A DNA stretch of 64,000 nucleotides from Nymphaea colorata (taxonomy: Eukaryota > Streptophyta > Magnoliopsida > Nymphaeales > Nymphaeaceae), in assembly GCF_008831285.2 (NCBI RefSeq), contig NC_045149.1, positions 7,094,417-7,158,416 of the forward strand, given 5' to 3'. Shown here in pieces: positions 35,941 to 49,622 of the stretch. The notes beneath the pieces were generated by a model that searched no databases, was not told the DNA's origin, and was given only the letters and a program-made list of their open reading frames with translations. Made by a program: the position numbers and the translations under genes. Numbering within the stretch: the first letter of the stretch is position 1; every line of letters begins with the position of its first letter.

Positions 35941-37336
35941 GTGAAGTTCAACTAAGGTTTCTGACAAAACTCTCGATTAATTGTCATCTCATTGTCTGTC
36001 TCTTTCCTCTCGCCAAAACGTGTGTTACTTGACTGGTCGGACTGGACCTGTGGCTCATGAACATCATGTTTCAGGTTTGATTTTTATGGCTGTCATTAGA
36101 TGGTAAGGGGCTGAGGGCTTAGTTGTCATGGCATTGCCTACGATACGCCTAGGCATGGACTGGTCGTCAGTCTACATCTCATGCCTAAGCCCATCACTTA
36201 GACATGAAGTGTGGGTTTGGTGCTTAGGCTGTCGCCTACGCATGCTTGGCACCTAGTCCATTTAGGTGTGTTTGAGTGACTTTAGCCTTTGATGCTTGAT
36301 TTATATTTTGCTTCTCAATACTTGTTATCCCTTCAGTTTAACTTAATTTTATTGATTTGACCTAATGGTTGCAAAATTTATGTTGAAAACAAATAATTTT
36401 GTCTATAAGTTTTTAAGAAAATCACCATTGTGCAGAAATTAAATTGCTTGCAAACTCCATCTTTTACTTGAATTGATTGAGTTAAGAGTGTAGGTGTGAT
36501 TAAGTTACTCCTAATGTATAAATTAGATAGTTTTAGTCAAAGTTGTGTAGGCATCTTTCACAGTCTTTCAAAGTTTGTTCATATTCACATGCCCTCTACC
36601 ATAGGACTAGTTTAGAGAGCACAGATCTCAAAGTAGGTATTATTTTAGTTATTTTCTATTTCACGTATTAAAGATCAATTTCAGTTCTACAACTAGAAGT
36701 CTATCATCTGGTTCATTCTTCACTACCTTTTCTTCAGCTGTTTTACAAGTTAATTTTGAATAATCCTAACTTGCTCACTTAACACGTAAAGCTAACATTT
36801 TAGAATTAAAAACAACTAAGCAAAATTGCAACTTTTGGATGCCTCCTTAAGTGATAACTAAGGCTGAGGGTGAAATCATACGGGCTTTCCCGCCCAGGAT
36901 TGTGATTTACGACTCCACAATTAATAAGGTTTAAGCTGAAAAATCACAAGCATGATTCACATGTTACACGTCAGTCCGCGAATGGATGAACGGACAATTT
37001 TCACCAAGCTCACATTTGCGGCACAAGAAACGCGAAGCTGAATACTCATTTGCACAACTTACATTGATCTCAATTTGATTAGTTATCACTCATCTGACTG
37101 GCAAAAAAATAGAGCCTCCACACCACCAACTTAATCCAGTCAGTTCAAAACAGAACATAATCAAGCAATTCAGCATTTCCTGACCTTATCATACCAAGCG
37201 CAACTTGCTTCTAGTCCAACCAGAGTAAGGTGTAACGAACTTGCGCCTCTTGAAAGATGAGTCTTGCTTGCTTTTTCAGTTCCTCTCTTCTCCAGGTTCT
37301 CAAGTCCTTTAAATGGTAAAACTGCTAAATGTGCTT
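34036..37336. other. Intergenic between CDC20 promoter and CobW 3' end
   Basis: Very AT-rich with no gene. It includes a SINE, a TC microsatellite at 35908-35940, a perfect AAAAAACATGTTTTTT palindrome near 35340 and a GC-richer stretch with repeated CCTAGGC/GCCTAAG words at 36110-36290. Confidence 0.6.
34780..34965 (-). mobile_element. tRNA-derived SINE, minus strand
   Basis: Read on the minus strand, GGTATAGCTGGTCAAGCAGG is a box A with a tRNA-like D-arm region (about 34930-34949). GCTGTTCGATTCATATGGG is box B (about 34890-34908). Spacing is typical of pol III genes. The tRNA fold is degenerate, so it is not a tRNA gene. Confidence 0.7.
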
Positions 37337-40300
37337 TCAGGCTATGCAACCATTGAAGCCTTTTCTCAAGGCAGTTTCATCCAAATTCTTGCCAATGAAA
37401 ACCAGCTTGCTTTCCCTCTTTTCATCAGGGCCCCATGGCTTGGCTGGGCAACCGTCCAACATTGAATGTACACCCTGAAGGATCAGAAATTGATCAGCAC
37501 TTAGCTTGAACCCTTAGAAAGCCTCTAAATCCAACCACAAATGACAAAATGTAGTTGTCTTCATAAAAAAAATCATTTATGTACATGCATAGTCATCCTA
37601 AATAAATAAAAAACACTTAACTCATTTTCTAGAAAATACTAAAAAATTTGCTGAACCTCACCAAAATTTTATTCTTTTCAGGTAATCCAAAAATCTGTCT
37701 CTTCACTCCTTTAAACATGGTTTTTAGTTTATTAAATAACTTGGGTAAGAACCATATCCTGCAGATAAGAACATACCTGAACGACATATCTACCACAAGC
37801 ATCATTTACTGAAAGCACACCTTTCAAACGGTACAAATCATCCCCTTTTTCTTCCACCACCATCTCAAGCCAATCATTAACCTATATAGTAGGAGTGAAC
37901 AAGTGGTTGAACCACCAAAAGAACAAGAAAGGAGAGAAGAAGATGAGAGGCAGACAGCCGTTGAAAAAGCCAAAGCTACTAAAAGTGCAGAATAGGTAAA
38001 CGAAAGAACGACCATAATGACCATCTTCTTACTGTAAAAAATGATGAGTTTCTATACTAGTATTTCATCTAAACCAAATTACAGAAAGATATAATACTAA
38101 ACTACAAAAGGTAAGTGCCACATATACATTCAGGCCCTACGTACAGACAGTAGGTTCAAGATAACCATCACACAGTAAGTTCCGAAATTCAGCAGAAGGT
38201 TTTATAAATTTAAGATGAATGAAGAATAGTGTCAAGTAAATAAATAAAATAAGAACTTAGATAGTAAAACAGCATCTAGTTTTCATTTTCAATCAACTTT
38301 AGCCAGGACATAGAAAGATGAAAGCATCCGCTGGAATCCTTGAAACCACAAACTTGGGAGTAAATAGCTTGGCCAACGACAATCATGATGAGGACCAGTT
38401 CCTTGTGTTCACGAGAGTCAGGGATGCCTTAAATTGACAATCAGATTCATCACAATTTGGCAACTATTTGCATGTCTATTGACAAAATGAATTTAGTTGC
38501 AAGCACATTATCTTCTTACTAGAATAGTCTGAGATAGTTCCCAAAAATTGTGTTGGACTGCACAGCATCATGAGAAAACCCTAACAAGCACAGTTCAAAA
38601 CTCAACCATATCTTGGCAGTACTGCACAGAAGGAACATGCATTTTTTCAATGTTGAAGGGCATGACATTCATATTTATCAAGACCTACTAACAGAATAAC
38701 TTATGCAACACCACTGGCAGGAAAATCTTACAACATTGAGCATATGCTTCTAAGTTGCAACATCCAAAATCTGGGACCATCACTAGCCATTTTAAAAAAG
38801 CTGGGCCAACTACATGTAGGAAGAGTTGCCGCTTCATCTTGGATGAAGAGATGACTAATGAAACAGAACTCCTAGAACTCATGGTAGTGCATGAACATGA
38901 GCAAGATTTACCTCATCAAGATCCAGAGTCTTGTCAGAAACAATACTCACAGAAGAGACAGCATCATCATGAACATGGTCATGATGATGCCCATGATCAT
39001 CATCTGGAAAGGAAAATTGGAAAAAATAATTCAGAATAAAATGAGATTAAACTTGATCAACCAGATGCATTAGTTGGTGTATATGCAATTATCAACAAAA
39101 ATTGGTTTACAAATTACAAAATTAGTCCAACTTAACTTTGAGCGTAAAATCATTTAAAGATTACAAGAACAAGAGTTAAGTACTTCAACACCCAAGCATG
39201 ATATGTTCACATAACATAAAGAATTACCATGACAATGCTTATCATGCTTACTGGACTCTTCAGTTACATCCCCTTCAATTTCACGTTCAATCCTGCAGAG
39301 AAAAACCATAAAGTTGAAGGAAATAAAAAAAAAGCTGAGCATAACAAAAAACGATATATCTAGAAATATGTGCCCAAAAAACCTGTCAAGTTCGTATCCA
39401 CCAATTCCCAAAACAAAATCCATATCAACAGCACCAAATTTTGCTTCTTTGGTTTGAGCCATCCCATTGATGAGCTACAATGACAAAATCAGACATATAA
39501 GAACATCTCAACAACTAGTAACGGTAATACTAGAAAATCCAATTAAACAAAAATCTGCAAATCCAACTTCTGAGAATAACAATGACAAACCAGACCTTAA
39601 TTCTCTTTCTCAATGCCTTCAGTTCTGCTTCAGTAACCAAATCTATCTGCCAAATAACAAAAGAAATACAAAAATCAAACTTTTGAAATCCAAAACATGA
39701 ATATGCAATCTGCATGAAAACTTGTACTGGCAACTCACCTTGTTCAAAATAATCCTATCAGCGTATGCAACTTGTTCAACAGCTTCATTAACCACCCACC
39801 TTGGTTTGACCTCATCCAAATGTCGTGTGGCATGCTTACTATCAACTAGTGTAACAACACCATCAAGTTTTATATGTCGTGAGACTAAATCATCTGTACA
39901 AAATGTTTCAATAACAGGGCCTGGTTTTGCAAGACCTGTAAAGTACGTAATCTTGAAGTTATATATATATATATATAAAAAGGAAATCTGTTCACTCAGA
40001 TATCCTCAAGTGAGGTCTTTGATAAGAATAAATTTATAAGTATCCAACACAAAAAGATAAGATTTTTCACATTTAAATATGTTTTTTTATCTTTTTATTA
40101 TCTTGAAAGACAATTATCCACTTTACCTGTCGTCTCTATGATAATATGGTCAAACATGCCCTTCTTCTTTGTGACTAGCTTCAACAACATTTTAACAAGA
40201 TCCCCTCGTACAGTACAGCAAAGGCAGCCATTATTAACCATAATAATGTCCTCTGCCACTCTATTATGGCTAGCCACCAATGAGCCATCTATGTCCACTT

Positions 40301-42286
40301 CTCCATACTGTGAGACAAAAAGGCATACATGAACATCAACATACCTCAACCGGATGGACCAAGGGAGGATGCACAGACATAGAGACATACAATGAAGTGT
40401 GCACATCCAATGGAAGGAAAATCCAACAGAGGATGTTTCACAAGAGAAGTGAAGGACGCTTTGTGCAACTGAATGCTGAAATTTCCACATGTTCCATAGA
40501 CTTTTCATTCTGGAAATCATTGTTGCATGCTGACATGCAAAAAAAATGGAAGACCATCACCGTGCAAGGACCAGGACATAATCAGATGCCAATGATACTT
40601 GTGTAAGTGCAGATTAGTAATATATAACTGAATGACCTTTCTGAACAAAAGCCTCGCAAGAAATTACTCTATATCATAGCAGTATTCTCTTTAAAGATTC
40701 TCAATCATCAAAGGTTGATACTTTTCTTCCATGGTGGTCAGAACCTGGCATAGGAAGTGCGATGAATACATGAAGTAAAAGTACCTGCTAGCGTCAGAAC
40801 TGTAAATCAGTACCATAGGAAGCAGCATGAGTACCGTATTGCTTTGCTCACTGATATGGCATATCGGCTAGTATTGTCCTATTTTTTGCTTTCATGAATT
40901 TAAATATTATTTTAAAATGTTTCGAATTGATTTTAAAAATGAAAACCTGTATCAGCCTTGTAGATATCGGCTAACAGGCCCAATATGTTGCACCGATATG
41001 GAGTGATATTGATATATGGATTTAAAGTGTTATAGTCTAAGGAAGAAACACTGCAAATGGTCGAAGGAATAAATCCAGATAATACTAGCCTCGGTACAAA
41101 GCACTTAGCAGAACACTCTAGTTTGCCCCGATCTATAATCAAAGGTCACTTTGCTAGAGTGACGTTTTGTATTGTCCATTGAATGTTTTTCACTTCTTCC
41201 ACAAACGTTGACATGTTGAACTGGATGTATCGGAAACTGAGAGGAAGGATATGAGAAAAAGAAAACCACCCTAACCGCTCGTTCAGCAATTCTATGAGTT
41301 AAGACAACTATGGAACTTTTCTATATGCAATATAAATCCAGTCTTGTTATCATAAGGTTTCATCAAAAGACAGAAGAAGCAATAAAACATCAACTGCCGA
41401 ATTCGGATTACACACCACAATAAAAAGGCAGAAGCACGTTACCTCGTTCTCTATAACAGCAATTCTCTTTCCGTGTTGAGAAGTTAAGATGTGGTTCAAC
41501 AGTGTAGTCTGCCATCAACAACTCCGAACAAGAAAAAAAAACGACTCAAGTCAAGTGTTTGATACCAAACAATAATAAAATAAGGCCTAGCCTAGGCAAA
41601 AAGAAAAATTCATTATGGAAAATAAAAACATGGGTAGTCTAGAAGATGATAAGCTCCATAAGTTAGAGAATCACTTTCTAAGAACGAAAATAAGAACTTC
41701 AAACAAGAAGTTCAACAACTCAAAGCTGGGGCCGTCTTTCTGGTCTGGCCACGTAAACAGCCTCAAATTTTCCTCGATGCATCATGGTCACTCTAATTCT
41801 CGCTAAAATGTTAACTAGCTTAATTTTCCTTCAAAGACACGGATGGTTCGACCATTCTCAACAATTCGAACCAATCAGACAAGAAAACTACAACTGACGA
41901 CCACAAAAATCCGGAACTCAAAAAGGAATATCGAAAACAATTCCATTTTTGTTGATTCTTCTAACTACTGAAAGGAGGCAGCAAGGGAATACCTTTCCGG
42001 AGCCGAGAAAACCAGTGATCACGGTGGCGGGAACGCGAGAGTCGGGCTCAAGGGCGGCGGAGACGGCTTCGGCAACGTCGTAGCGAGGATGGGACGATGT
42101 CACCATGGACCTAAGTGGGTGAACTTGGGGATGATTCCAAGGGCTGCTCGATCGAGAAGAGAAGGAACAGATAACTCCAAAGAACGAGGAGAAGGGTGGG
42201 AAGAAGGTCGATGAAGGAGACTGAAGGAAAAACTGGTTCAAGGATTTCGATGCTGACTTGCAGCAGAGGAAGACCTTGAAGGCCAT
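37337..42286 (-). CDS. CobW/P47K-family GTPase, probable plastid metal chaperone, 10 exons
   Basis: Exons on the minus strand are 42286-41993, 41508-41443, 40307-40127, 39935-39739, 39646-39596, 39474-39383, 39292-39228, 39003-38912, 37881-37777 and 37474-37337, giving 426 residues. The first 70 residues are rich in Ser, Phe and Pro, like a transit peptide. The GTPase core has Walker A GFLGSGKTT at 92-100 (split by intron 1), the metal site CLCC at 148-151, IIIETTG, and NKID at 245-248. A His-rich linker lies at about 310-330 (HDKHCH, HGHHHDHVHDD). The C-terminal CobW domain has GVLSVNDACGRYVVQGVHSM and ends LRKGFNGCIA. COG0523 proteins hand zinc or other metals to client enzymes using GTP. 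The layout resembles Arabidopsis At1g26520 and PTAC17 (At1g80480). I start at the ATG at 42286; an in-frame GTG just upstream is not used. Confidence 0.92.
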
Positions 42287-42420
42287 GGCCACAATCAGGA
42301 GAGAGAGAGAGTAAAGCCCTAGGGTTTAGGCCCAGTTCAGCAGAGCCCGAGGAACACGCTTCGGGGTGACGAAGAGAAGTACAAAAATCTCGAATTAAAA
42401 GTTTCGGGAAGAACATTTTT
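42287..42420 (-). promoter_or_regulatory. CobW gene leader
   Basis: A GA-rich stretch directly upstream of the ATG in gene sense probably forms the short 5' leader. No clear TATA box was identified. Confidence 0.35.
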
Positions 42421-44394
42421 GTTTTGCTTTGAAATATAAAAAATAAGATTTTTTTTTTTTAAATTAAGCAGGTTATGTACTTATCCATGACAAATATTTC
42501 ATAAGAAAAAGTTTAGTTCTTGCGAGTAAAAACTTTCCGCAACAATTCTTTTATGTTACACAAAAAAAAAAAAATCTTTCTTGTTAGAAAGTTCGTGAAA
42601 ATTTTGCTAGCAAAAAAATGATTGGCTGCACTTTTCATTATGAAAATTTTTATTAAAAAATGGAAAATTTTATGCATGTGAACAGGCTGGGAGTCGGGCT
42701 TTACCAAACCCAGGCTAATTGAATATGATTTTCCCAAATCTGGATTTGGATTCCTACCTGAGTTTGATTTCCAAATCCAAACCTGGATTTGGCCAGCTGA
42801 ATAAGACTAGCTTAATATCTAAAGTTTGAGTTCTGAGTTTGGTTCAAATGCCAAACTATACTCTAAAATCTGAAACCAGTTAGTGGTTAGATCTCTTTCG
42901 CTATACTAAACCTATACTCTTTAACTCTGAAGTCACCCGGTCAGTAATTAGATCTAATTTGCTTTACCAAACTTCTGGAATTGAGTTCAACTTGAGAATT
43001 GGCTAAATCCACTAGACAGGCAACATCTTGAAAGCACATTGTCGGTTCAAATTCTTGTGGGTGCTCCCTTGACACTACAAACAGTGGGATCGCGACACCC
43101 CTTCCCCTTGAAAGGCATACCATTCCCAACCTAACTCCACGATGCAGCTCAGAACGGGGAGGTAGGGGGAATGGAGGGCCTTCCAGCCTCTTTTTCGGCC
43201 TCTTCTTCAGGCGGCCTCTTTTCCGGTCTCTTTCAGGCAATAGGTTGTTAACCCCGTGCTTACCCAAAAAATGTTGAGCTGAAAACCTGAATTAGGTTAT
43301 AAAACTGTCATCCTGGCAAGATTGGTGGTCTTGGTTAAGGCTCACTTGGCACTTGGCAAACCCATTAGTAGGCTGGAGTGGAGAAGGATCTTAATCATAA
43401 AAAAAATGTGATTTGATACAGAACATGTAATAAAGGTCCTTGGTATAGAATCAACCGAATGGGAAAAAAATGCCTATTCACTTCTTCAAAGATGTCACAA
43501 GCTTTTCTTTATGACTAGGAACATTTTCAAGGCCCAAAACTCAATGAGGGCTTAGTTCTTTGAAAGAAAAGATCTTGCAATGAGACCAAATATCAAATCT
43601 GCAGATGATGGTGCCGTAATACTTGACAAAACTCACAGGAACGTTGCACGTTCTTCTACCGCTAGTAATGAAGAGGGAACCAAGCATACTTAGTCCGACT
43701 AGTGTAACCTCTATTTTAAAGAAAACCTTGTGATGAGACCCATCTACTGATGTGCCCAATTTTCAAACTGCACAATGCTTTTCACAGTTGCTTCATGAAT
43801 CACTCACCAATATTTTGTCAACTTTTCTCTAGTTTCCTAACTTTCCTTCTTTCGGGTTTGAATGACAACCTGGATCCGCATCTCTACCTCCCCAACCTCA
43901 GATTGTTCAGTTCTTTGTGGAACCATTTTCTGAAATGATTTTAAACAACAGCAATAGCAAATATTCTTCTTCGTATTGAGACTTCCTTGTGAGCGTTGGA
44001 GAACGTAAGGCAGACGAGAAAAAACCCATCACAGGCCAAACAAGAAGATCATTTCATGCATGTAACTGAAATAATTTAGTTCCCCAGCAAGAAAAATAAC
44101 CTACCATCTACAAGCCAATGTAAAGAAGTTAACTAAGGTCGCCAGCCAAAATAACACGACAATCATGGCCAACAATGTTCTGATACAAAGCCCAGCAAGA
44201 AGAAATCCATTCCTCGTCGAACAAAAACGAAATCCAACTTACAAACTGTGTTTTTCCTTTTCACGTATTTCATATATGATCAGATTACTCCAGCGCATCT
44301 TTGCATCTTTGCACAAACAATGCGATTGTACTCCCAAGTTTCACAATGTACAGAAGTAGAGGCAATCGCCCTGAGGGTCTCTGCAGCACGTGCT
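42421..44394. other. Intergenic and DUF1218 3' flank
   Basis: AT-rich at first, then a SINE-like element (43000-43265), then DNA with short meaningless open frames. Bases next to 44394 are probably the DUF1218 3' untranslated region. Confidence 0.55.
43000..43265 (+). mobile_element. tRNA-derived SINE-like element
   Basis: TGGCTAAATCCACTAGACAGG resembles box A. GGTTCAAATTCTTG, 43 bases later, resembles box B. The body is GC-rich and ends near TTGTTAACCCCGTGC. Its reverse strand is open for 108 codons by chance. Confidence 0.55.
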
Positions 44395-47300
44395 TCAAGG
44401 ATACCGCAACCTGTTATACGTATCCTCTGGCACAAAAGCAGGTTGAGTGCTTTGAGGGGGAACTTGTGGTGTCGCCAATGCAATTCCTTGATTTTGATGA
44501 CCTCCCCAGGTGGCAGAAATTTTTGAAGAAGACAAAGCAATATAGTATATAATACCAAGGGAGACGCTAGCAACAGAAAGGACCGCACCACCTGAAAACA
44601 CGCCAGACTTCACCACGAAGCAGTAGTAGCCGTAGTACATATTTTCCTCCCCATGTTGATCATTCAAGGCTGCTCCAGCCAGAAACAAGAGAAAAGCGAT
44701 GATAAAAGTAATCCTGGATTAAAAACAAGGGCATTAGAAAAACCAGCATCTAGATACAAATGCATTCAGTTTTAGCTAAAACTGCATGGCATCAACTCAG
44801 ACTACTCAGTGAACATAAGCCAACATGTAACGAAACAAACTACTATGACAATAACGGAAAGGACTAAATGGATTCATCAGAACCAAGATTCAGACAAGAA
44901 ATCCCACACCCAGCCAGAGCCCAAATTGATAATACCTGCAACTAGCAAGCAGAGCTGCACAGCACAGCATCAAATGCTTAAACTGAAGATTATGTTACTA
45001 TGAGCCAAGTCAAAGAACGGGATTATGATTTCTTCATAAATAAAAATCAAGATGCTGTCAATAATTTTTTGAGATGACAATCAGAAATCCATAAACAGCA
45101 CGTAAAAGTGCTTTTCTTTGTCACTCACATGCCTGCAGTAAAGCATGAATTACACTTGAATAAAAGTTTCTCTAACAAGAAATACTATAAATAAAAGAAT
45201 CAGTTCCCCATTGTACATCAGATTATCACGTTAGAATGTTAATGTAAGCTGCATATGCCAAAACTAATGCTTGAAATCCACAGAACCTCCAAAAAAAAAC
45301 CATTGGCTTTTGTTTAATGATTCTAAGAATAGATCTTCAAGCAAGACCAGGAAGCACTTGTCTTTCTACATGATTTATTTCCTAACTTGAGGAACCATTA
45401 GTTGAATTAGAGCAAATTTAGCAAATCGGCTCTCAGGCTTATCTACAGTGACTAAGCAGACGTTTTAGTCAGATTCTGGAATATAAAACAAGGGTTCAAA
45501 TGTAAGGTGGACAAGTTCTCAAGTATAAGCAAAAAAGAACAAAGCAGAAAATTCTTGCCAGCAACTTATTCGTCAAGGCAGTAAGGACCCATTTGTCTTG
45601 TCCAGCTTTTTCTGAGTCCAACTTAAAATTTCTTATAATCATATGTAATAATCTATCGAGCAATATCAAAAGGCCTTTCATCTTCGCATGCATTTGGTTG
45701 TCTGACTCTTAAACCAATCTCCAAGGTAAAGTATACAAGTCATGGATTACAGGTTTCTATAATGGAAAACTATTTGCTTTCTATTAAAATGTTAAGATAT
45801 CAACCAAAGTACGAAACAAAATTATTTTCCTAAGTACCAAGAAAGACATTGCTTTCCTGTTAAATCAGTTGAAGTAAAAGAGCTAATGCTGCCAAAATTT
45901 GTTATACCGTCAAAGAAAAACACAGAGATTGCCTACTCTAGCGAGATGTGAGAGTAGGACACAGCAAGAGCATTCCAATCTAACAATTTGCTTCTCGTAA
46001 GGTCATAACAGGATAAAATAATATTGTTGATACTATAAAAGATTTACATCACAAGAAGCTAGAGACAATTGGGGGATGACAGACAATGCTCTTATTCTTT
46101 TCAGAAAGATAGTAGAGGATTTGTCCAATGGAAAGACAATTCACGTGGATGATAAACAACCAGTAAGTCATGGATGAAAGTTTCTGGCTCTCCAGAGCAC
46201 ACTAAGCATTTAATAGCAGATAGATTTTATCTGCAAAGTAACACAGTCAAACACAAAATATTGCAGGCATTCAGCAAAGGTTTATATCACAGAAAAGGAC
46301 TTCCATGGTCAGATAAGCATGAAGCAAGTCCTGCCATCAAATGCACCTAAAATTTCGACAGGGAAAAAATATTAGAACTTTCAAAAAATTTACCATGAGA
46401 CAACAAAGCATACTAATGCAATCGTCCAGTTGGAACCAGACGCATGTGGACGCTTCTGGCAACAGATGCAACCAGCAGCAGTGTTAATAATTACTTGAGC
46501 AATCATAAGAGCAATCCCTGCAGCCAGACCAAGGCCTAGAGCTGGACTCCGTGGATATATGCAGGTTCCATTGTCAGTCAATGTAACATCACCTGGCTGT
46601 CAAGTCATATAGCATTACCAATTAAAGCAAAAGTGATTAACAATCATATGTGCCGAAGCTAGAAGAGTCATAGAATGACATTTCAGTTCAAAATGATCCA
46701 ACCAAAAACCTATACAAGAAACTTAAGGAACTTTAAGTTGACCACTTCATTAATCTCTAGTATTATACATCTAGAATATTTCCTGAACTGGGCAGATTTC
46801 CAATTAATCTCTAAATCCCAAAGCAAAATGTTACCAAAAGCATAAGCATGACATTCTAATTTGACACAAAAAAGTGAATTCAGAAGCCCATTTATTGCCC
46901 TTAATCCTAAACAAGCATCATGCCAGATTTTACTCGTACAAGAAAGAAGTTCTTGGCAACTGCCAACCAAGGACCTACCCTTACCATTATGCCTCAAGCA
47001 GGCTATAAACTTACGCAGAGGGCAATGGTATCCTTTTCTTTTCCGTTGGACTAACTAAGCACTTTTCAAATTTGAAAAAATAATATGGACAAAATTTAGC
47101 TTAAAGATGACGCACTTCAATCTGAATCTACTTGACAATCAGGTGCTAAGGTGAGCTGCTGTCCTGCTATTGTAAGTCATGACAAAATCATTTCATCGGA
47201 AGCAAGGGGTTGCATTTCCATCAGGCATTTTTCATCAAAAAATAGACAAAGAAGAAAGTATAGGACGCTACAGGAAATTCAGTGACACTACAGGGGTTTC

Positions 47301-48648
47301 CTTCAAGACGTCTCAGGGCTCCTCTGGTCTTCAGTACTGTTTTTCAAGTTAAAACTAAAAGCACTACTGGACCAAATTGGGCTACAACAGAAATTACGTT
47401 CCAAAGAGAATGCGAACATGGGATCGCTCAATTCTAGTCTTGGTAGCCTTGTAGGTAGAAAACCTCTTCCATGTTTAAGAAATTAAGGAACCTTCCCATA
47501 GTAAAGAAAGTTTTAATTGGTATCAAGCAGGGTCAGAACAGCTTAGCCAATAGCCATACAACATAAGGACTTCTATAAAGTAACATAGACATATTTATGT
47601 ATTTGCATGTGTGTCGACACGACCTCAGGGTAAATTTTACAAATTATCATCATTCTATTTCCATCAATGTCTGATACATAGGGAACATGTAGGAGACAAA
47701 ATAGAGCATCTGACGCCATCTCATACTAATTCTTACAAATTATCATCTTTCTTTTCCCATCAAAACTTGGAAGGAACTAAGAAAGGACCACAGGACGATG
47801 AGGGTGGAAAACGAATATAGATATTCCGACGGGCATTATGCTCCCTATGATAAATCCTTATTGTGTTTCTAATCTCTTCATTGAGAAACCACACTAAAAT
47901 GTGGCAGTATCTTGAGGAAAAAAAATAAAAGGAGAATATATAATGCTATTGGAATACAAACTCCAGCCTGACCATTTGACAAGTGAGAAAAGAGAACAAG
48001 AGGTGTAAGTCTGTACATGTTTATAGCACAGACACCAAGAAGCCATGACAGTAGAAAAGTAGCCCAGCAGAAATTCCACCAAAATATTGTCATCACCTAG
48101 GCATCAAGTTTATTCACATCACAAGCTCAACCAAGGAACGCTGTCATTAGCATAAAAATGTCGTCTCCCCCTAATTGTGCCCTACGATCAAGCTACAGAC
48201 CGTTGAATCTCTCAATAAACCCCCAAAGGGAAAAGACAACATGCGAGAAATGACCTAGACAACCGGAAGCATAAGAACTAAGAAGGGCACTCTTCTGAAC
48301 CACCTTAAAAGCTACTAGATGAAAGAAAATCCAAAGAATCGAAAAAAGGAAAAGAAGACTAAAGGGGTCATTAGAGACGAAACCAATTTTAAAAACAAAA
48401 AGCAAAACTACATCCAAGCAAAGGAAAACGCCAACCAAGAATCTCTAGGCAATCAGCCAACATAACAATAAGAACCAACTAAAAAAAGAAAAAAGCCACC
48501 AAATTGAACAGAGAAAGCAACAGTTAAAGAGACGGTTCTTGAGAAGGCATACCCTGATGTGTTTGGCTTCTGCCGCAAAACCGAGAATGGCAGCCAGTAC
48601 TCCGAGAAAGCCAGCCAAACCACACAGATACACCACCCTCCTCTCCAT
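44395..48648 (-). CDS. DUF1218 membrane protein, 3 exons
   Basis: Exons on the minus strand are 48648-48553, 46596-46394 and 44713-44395, giving 205 residues. Introns are long (about 1.96 and 1.68 kb). Four hydrophobic segments are visible: VVYLCGLAGFLGVLAAILGF, LGLGLAAGIALMIAQVIIN, IALVCFVVSWITFIIAFLLF and VLSVASVSLGIIYYIAL. Conserved cysteines occur in NGTCIYPRSP and GCICCQ. The C-terminus is a cytosol-like Gln/Pro tail. Plant DUF1218 proteins include MWL1/MWL2, which affect cell-wall lignin, and DESIGUAL proteins of leaf symmetry; which branch this belongs to cannot be told here. The promoter side holds a tandem array at 49030-49620. Confidence 0.88.
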
Positions 48649-49029
48649 CCCTGATCACCCACCCAACTCCTCTCCTATCTCAAGCCTCACCAACCCCTCC
48701 TTCCCCAACTGTACTCAGGGAAGAAAGAGCAGGCGACAAGGCTGCCACACCAGGATTCTCTCTCTCTCTCCCTCCCTCTTTCTGACCAAAGTTTTAGTGT
48801 ATGACGACAGGTGAGCAGCAGCTATCTTCCTTCTTCCCTCGGTTGTTCACTCGGCTTAGATTCAACACTTTTTTTTGTTCCTTTACCGTTCCTTATATTC
48901 CCTTCGAAATGACTAAATCGCCTTCCTCTCTACCTCTCTCCTCATCCCCGCCAACAACTTGACCAAATCCCAACGTTAAACTGCCGCCTCTCTCAATCGT
49001 TATCTAAATCGGTGGGTCAGATCAGATTA
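48649..49029 (-). promoter_or_regulatory. DUF1218 leader and proximal promoter
   Basis: In gene sense this is a GA-rich stretch directly upstream of the ATG, typical of a plant 5' leader. No clear TATA box was found. Confidence 0.35.
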
Positions 49030-49622
49030 GATTATGCAAATCAACAAACAAAATCTTTTTCACTTTTAACAAAAATTTTATTAATAGTTTTGATATTATA
49101 TGAGCATATTTTTAAAATAGACACTCCTTTTTAATCCTTTTACCAGTTTTTCAAACCGGTGTTTCTCTTTATGAATCTTTTTATAATAGATTATACAAAT
49201 GAAAAAACAAATCTTTTTCACCTTTTACGGGAATTTTATTAACAGTCCCCCCATATTATGGGCATAATTTCAAAATGAACACTCTTTTTTAGTCCTTTTA
49301 CTGTTTTTTGAAGCTGGTGCTTCTCTCTTCATAATGGATTATGCAAATGAAAAAAAAATATTTTTTGCCTTTTACGATAATTTTATTAATAGTCCCGATA
49401 TTATGGGCATATTTTTCAAATGGACACTCTTTTTTAGTTCTTTTACTATTTTCTCCAGCTGGTGCTTCTCTCTTCATAATGGATTATGCAAATGAAGAAA
49501 CAAATCTTTTTGGCCTTTTACGAGAATTTTATTAATAGTCCCGATATTATGGGCATATTTTCAAAATGGACACTCATTTTTAGTCCTTTTACTTGGTGCT
49601 CCTCTCTTCATAATGGATTATG
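49030..49622. repeat. Tandem repeat, about 145-bp unit, 4 copies
   Basis: Units start at GATTAT at 49030, 49189, 49337, 49482 and a partial one at 49616, so periods are 159, 148, 145 and 134. Shared words are AAATCTTTTT, TTTTATTAATAGT, GATATTATGGGCATA and TTTTAGTCCTTTTAC. The array lies 0.4-1 kb upstream of the DUF1218 ATG. Confidence 0.92.

Noticed and set aside
42941-43267. 108-codon open frame on the minus strand
   Set aside because: It overlaps a SINE-like element in reverse and has no family resemblance.
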